Shown here one piece after another: positions 60,432 through 64,000 of a DNA stretch of 64,000 bases (position 1 is its first letter; each line of letters opens with the position of its first letter). The notes beneath the pieces are model-generated. The model searched no databases. It saw only the letters and a list, made by a program, of their open reading frames with translations, and was not told where the DNA came from. The position numbers and the translations under genes were made by a program. This stretch comes from Flaccisagitta enflata (lineage: Eukaryota > Chaetognatha > Sagittoidea > Aphragmophora): contig OZ231128.1 of the NCBI GenBank assembly GCA_965153355.1, positions 40,548,001-40,612,000 on the forward strand, written 5' to 3'.

Positions 60432-60893
60432 AACTTTTTCGAAATGTGAGCATTTTGTGAGAATTTTGAATGAAATGTTTCAATATTGCATTTGCTATTT
60501 CCAAACAATCTTCAAATAATAACACTTCGTTTTTTTTTTTTATTATATCTAAACGCATCGGGCTAAACAGACGCGGTTTGCGTAGACTGCTTGCAAATTT
60601 TAAGAGCTACATTTATATCACCAATTTTTTATGATTTATTAAATCCCTTTGGCACTAAAAGTGTAAACATAGCAAAACGAAACACACAAAAAATCGCTAG
60701 AAAAGTCAGGAATCCCATCACTCCAGAGAACTTAGAAAAACTGCTCAAACTACTTCCCTGATGAATGGCGGCAGTAATTTAGTCAAAAGGGGTTAGAATT
60801 AAGTACTCAAGAATTTGCAATTGAATTAGGTTTATCTTTATGTCAATAAAAAAACTAATGTTACGGGTGGAAACTTTTTTATTTCTAAGATAG
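60432..60893 (-). mobile_element. JT MITE copy d, truncated
   Basis: Right TIR AAACTTTTTTATTTCTAAGA TAG, internal GACGCGGTTTGCGTAGACTG. In reverse complement it follows copy b closely up to the CT array, which replaces the other end. Confidence 0.7.
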
Positions 60894-60899
60894 TATCAA

Positions 60900-61099
60900 T
60901 AGTCGCGTGCTACGCGACTCTACACCCCGCTTTGCCGGTCCGTTGGTTCGTCTGTGGGCCCGCGGTCCGTCACATTTTACTTTTTTAGTTTTTGGGGGGC
61001 CTTTTGCCTCACTGCTCCTACCCAAATGGTCAAGTGACCTCAATTACAGCCCCTGCTCACCGCACGCAACATGGGTAGCCGTGTATCCGGCCTTGTTTA
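60900..61099. repeat. HP repeat, reverse
   Basis: Hairpin AGTCGCGTGCTACGCGACT, CTACACCCCGCTTTGCCGG, CACTGCTCCTACCCAAATGG, CACCGCACGCAACATGGGTA, GTGTATCCGGCCTTG. Confidence 0.8.
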
Positions 61100-61763
61100 T
61101 CTCCCATCCTGTCGGTATCTTTTCCCTAACCCCCTTACTCTCCCTTTTCCCCTCCATCACTCTTTCACATCTCTTTTGATTTACAACTTTGGCTGTCAAA
61201 GAAGAGGAGATGGGAAAAAAGTCACATGATTCATTGTCTCGCGAAAGAAAAAAATTTGGAAAAGTTTTAAACCTTGAAATAAAAAAAGTTTATGAACCTT
61301 GAACCGGCCTTTTGCGTGTGCGTGCTTGAAAGATCTTTCTCTCTCTTTTTTAAAGAAACGAACCATTTTACTTTGCTGTTTCGGTCGGTCGGACCGTTAC
61401 ATTTTTTAGGTCAATTGCGTCATTCATAGGCTTAGGATTTAATCTTAGCCTTAGGTTTTTACTTTCCATGTCATCAACACAGTTGCTACGCAAAAGTATG
61501 GACCTCGCTAGAAACAGACTGAGCTGGCAAACTGAAACAATTAAATCAAGTTTATTCGTGAGAGGGACTTTGGAGATATTCTCAAGACGCATCGACTGGA
61601 CATCTGTTGGCCTTGTTTTACCACTCTCTCGTGCCCAGACGTATTTTCGTCTTCTGCCATCTCTTTCCCCGTCTTGAATGAAGGAAAAACGCCGACAGCC
61701 ACGTGAGATTTTATCTTCTCAATCGCGGGAAAAAACAAAACGACCTTCTTTCATCTTTCTTTT
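61100..61763. other. unassigned
   Basis: Short frames at 61368-61740 on both strands overlap and show no domain. Confidence 0.35.
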
Positions 61764-61923
61764 TAGTCGCGGACACGCGACTCTACACCTTGCCGTGTCG
61801 GTCGGTAGGTCGGTACGTCGGTACGTCGGTGCGTCGGTACGTCCGTTACAAATTTTGTTGAATTCCGAGCGATTAATGCATTACGGCCCCTGCCCAATCG
61901 TCCATGACTGTCTTGCCTTGTTC
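61764..61923. repeat. HP repeat, reverse
   Basis: Hairpin AGTCGCGGACACGCGACT, CTACACCTTGCCGTGTCGG, (GGTACGTC)n, GCCCCTGCCCAATCGTCC, CTTGCCTTG. Confidence 0.8.
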
Positions 61924-62094
61924 ATCCCTTAATTCTCTCTTTGTCGAAGATATGACGGACTGACAGCTGCGTTTCGGAGAAATGATACCTCCAGCAACCT
62001 ACTCTGGTCTACCTCTTTGCTCTAACAAAATCTTAACATGAAAAAAAATTTTTTTTTCTGAATTTTGACCAAAAAAACGAATGATGTAACAAAT

Positions 62095-62095
<1 letters not shown>

Positions 62096-62187
<92 letters not shown>
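62096..62187. repeat. (AC)n microsatellite
   Basis: ~45 uninterrupted units. Confidence 0.95.
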
Positions 62188-62349
62188 AAACAAGGCCCCT
62201 GGAAAACAAAATGGCAAAAAAAGAAAATTGCCGGGCAATCATACTTGTGTGTATACGAGACTGGGAAACCATGATACTATAATGGTTGCATAGGCACACG
62301 CTGGTGCAATTGTGGCATGCTAAAGAAAGTGTTTCAATAACTGATAATA

Positions 62350-63115
62350 CAGGGAGTACCACGCCAAACAGGACCAAAGAAAACGATGTATCTCAGCTGC
62401 TAGAAATAGTAGAAAGATTCTGTAAACAGCTTCAGAAAGCTCTTAAAAAACGATTTTTTGTCTGTATTTTGCCAAAGGCTCATCAATTTAACTGAATCCC
62501 TTTATATCATTTAAAGCAAAGTATAGTTTTTACTTTGAGTTTTTGCTTGTTTTGTTGTGTATTGACAAGCATTCTTTTATCCCACTCTCATTTCCAAACA
62601 AATGGTGCTACATTCCTGGCAATGGTCTTAGATTAAAGATATTGTGAGGTAGAATCATACCTGTGCAGAAACTGAGAAAATTACACAATCTTGGTTGGGT
62701 CCAGAGACTTTGTTGTAAGTTTCTTCACAAAAAAGTTTCATGTGCATTGACAAAAGATTCATTAACTATATTAAATGATACAATTTTGACAAAGGTCATG
62801 ATGGAATCCCAATCTTCAGTGTCCTAGCTTTACTGAAAAACATTTCTGACCATTTTTTGTCATCTACATCTGTATATGGCATGGAAAATCTAAGGAAAAA
62901 CCTTGAATTTGGATAGAAATTGGTGTTTTATGCTCAAAAAAAGAATTTTCTCATGGTTCTGCTGAGGATATATGTTTACCATGACTTACAAAAGTCTGTA
63001 TCATTTAAAAATTGTCTGAAGTTATCTCTTAGAAACAGTTTTCTGAAATGATTTTGCACTTCTAGAAGTAGAAATACATCGTTTCCTTTTGTCCTGTTTG
63101 ATGTGAAACACCCTG
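62350..63115. mobile_element. ~766-bp inverted-repeat element
   Basis: CAGGGAGTACCACG, CCAAACAGGACCAAAGAAAA, CGATGTATCTCAGCTGCTAG left; CATCGTTTCCTTTTGTCCTG, TTTGATGTGAAACACCCTG right. Arms ~100 bp, imperfect. No ORF. Confidence 0.6.
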
Positions 63116-63776
63116 TAGTAACCGTTGTAGTTTTACTAAATTTTTCTGTTGTGGATTGGGACGTAGACGCTGACTGATCTCAATGTGAGGGTATTTATCA
63201 TGGAATACGTTGTCCCTGTCATTGGGATGGGATATTGCTGGATGCAAATCTCATAGACTTGACATATTTGTCTCATGCAAAACCTCCACAAGAGAAAAAA
63301 AACAGGGGACAAAAGCCAAAGATAAGAGAAAAAAATTGAGGGAACCAAATTTCCAAGCTTAGTTGAGTCTCAAATCGCAGTTTCAAAAACAACGCCAGGA
63401 AGACAAAAAAGAGAGATGGAGATGAAGTGATGATGTTTTGAGATAATGCGCGAGTGAAATTTGAGGGAAGACATCTGCTCTCTCTGGTGGAAGGAAGGAG
63501 AAACGAGACGTGAAAGAAGGAGAAAACAAAAAGACAAAAGAGAAGAAACAAAAGGATAACGACGTGAAAGTGAAAGAACGGACGATAGTTTCCGTTACCA
63601 CTTGGGTAAAAAAGATGCACCCACTCTTGAATTGTTAAAACAGATACAAGAGACAGTTTTTATTATCCTCAATCAAAATATTTTCAAAGATTTCCAAAAA
63701 AAAAAATTGAATTTAGACCAATCCTAGGTCTGTATCTAACGGTTTAAAAGCTAGAGCCTTGCAAAGAGATGCACTC
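63116..63776. other. unassigned
   Basis: Minus-strand frames (63136-63620) are Phe/Leu/Ser-rich and overlap in several frames; nothing recognisable. Confidence 0.35.
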
Positions 63777-63778
63777 TT

Positions 63779-64000
63779 TAGTCACGTGCTACGCGACTCT
63801 ACACCCCGCTTTTGTCGGTCTATCCGTCCATCCGTCCGTCCGTCCGTTTGTCCGTCAGTTCGTCCATCCGTCCATCTGTCCATCCGTCCATCCGTCCGTC
63901 CGTCCGTCCATCTGTCCAATGTCCATCCGTCCGTCTGTCTGTCCATCACACTTCATTTTTTTATTATACATTGACTTATTTCTAGTCATTCTAAGTCACT
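63779..64000. repeat. HP repeat running into a decamer array at the window edge
   Basis: AGTCACGTGCTACGCGACT (one hairpin mismatch), CTACACCCCGCTTTTGTCGG, (GTCC/ATCC)n to ~63945, then TTATTTCTAGTCATTCTAAG. Confidence 0.8.

Overview
The window is eukaryotic and almost certainly from an invertebrate animal. It has GT-AG introns in consistent phase, a receptor protein tyrosine phosphatase gene with discoidin-like ectodomains, an ERdj5-type thioredoxin fragment, two kinds of LINE, a gag-like retroelement fragment, and a very high load of short inverted-repeat elements and long CT/AG microsatellites. A short degenerate GGGTTA run fits the metazoan telomere unit. Nothing I can see fixes the phylum.

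Layout. 0-1.1 kb: gag-like retroelement remains (minus strand). 1.1-9 kb: MITEs, long (CT)n and (CA)n tracts, and a ~3.5 kb element with inverted ends holding an 18-bp minisatellite and ~178-bp tandem repeats. 7.8-8.2 kb: two candidate terminal exons of an unrecognised minus-strand gene. 9.15-9.51 kb: two exons of an ERdj5/DNAJC10-like thioredoxin domain. 10.6-26.1 kb: a seven-exon receptor tyrosine phosphatase gene on the plus strand, its introns packed with repeats. 26-40 kb: repeats only, with a weak candidate eighth exon at 26.87 kb. 40.4-41.1 kb: the 3' end of an R2-type LINE carrying a restriction-like endonuclease. 44.2-47.9 kb: a LINE with two intact ORFs on the minus strand. 48.6-57.3 kb: a six-exon plus-strand gene of an uncharacterised, coiled-coil, FCGLH-containing family. 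57.3-64 kb: repeats and unassigned sequence.

Repeat family names used below are mine. HP repeat: about 100-260 bp, one end an AGTCGCG/CGCGACT or AGTTGCG/CGCAACT hairpin followed by (GTCC)n or (GGTC)n, the other end carrying GGCCGGATACACGGC and GTGGGCAGGGGC. PM element: starts AATAGTCGCAAAAGCG, has GGCAGCGGCCCCGAAGGGGCC palindromic blocks at both ends and a ~20-bp minisatellite of the GCCTCAAGGCTGGGATTT type inside. It is sometimes joined to an HP hairpin. TG element: 0.7-0.85 kb, full of TGAGCTAAA words, starting TACCAGTAATGGCGGC and ending GACTTTTTTCCCG. JT MITE: ~591 bp, TIR CTATCTTAGAAATAAAAAGG, flanked by TA. R4 repeat: includes AAAGAGAAAAATAAGC and a GTAATTCGACTTTTT end.

The host genes do not form an obvious pathway. 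The phosphatase gene predicts a signal peptide, two discoidin/galactose-binding-like domains, one membrane helix, a first PTP domain with an unusual active-site loop, and a shortened second PTP-like domain. The most interesting observations are that altered active site, CT microsatellites sitting exactly where splice-acceptor polypyrimidine tracts should be, and a dense system of non-autonomous elements with covarying terminal hairpins and internal minisatellites, including one precise insertion with a recoverable empty site.
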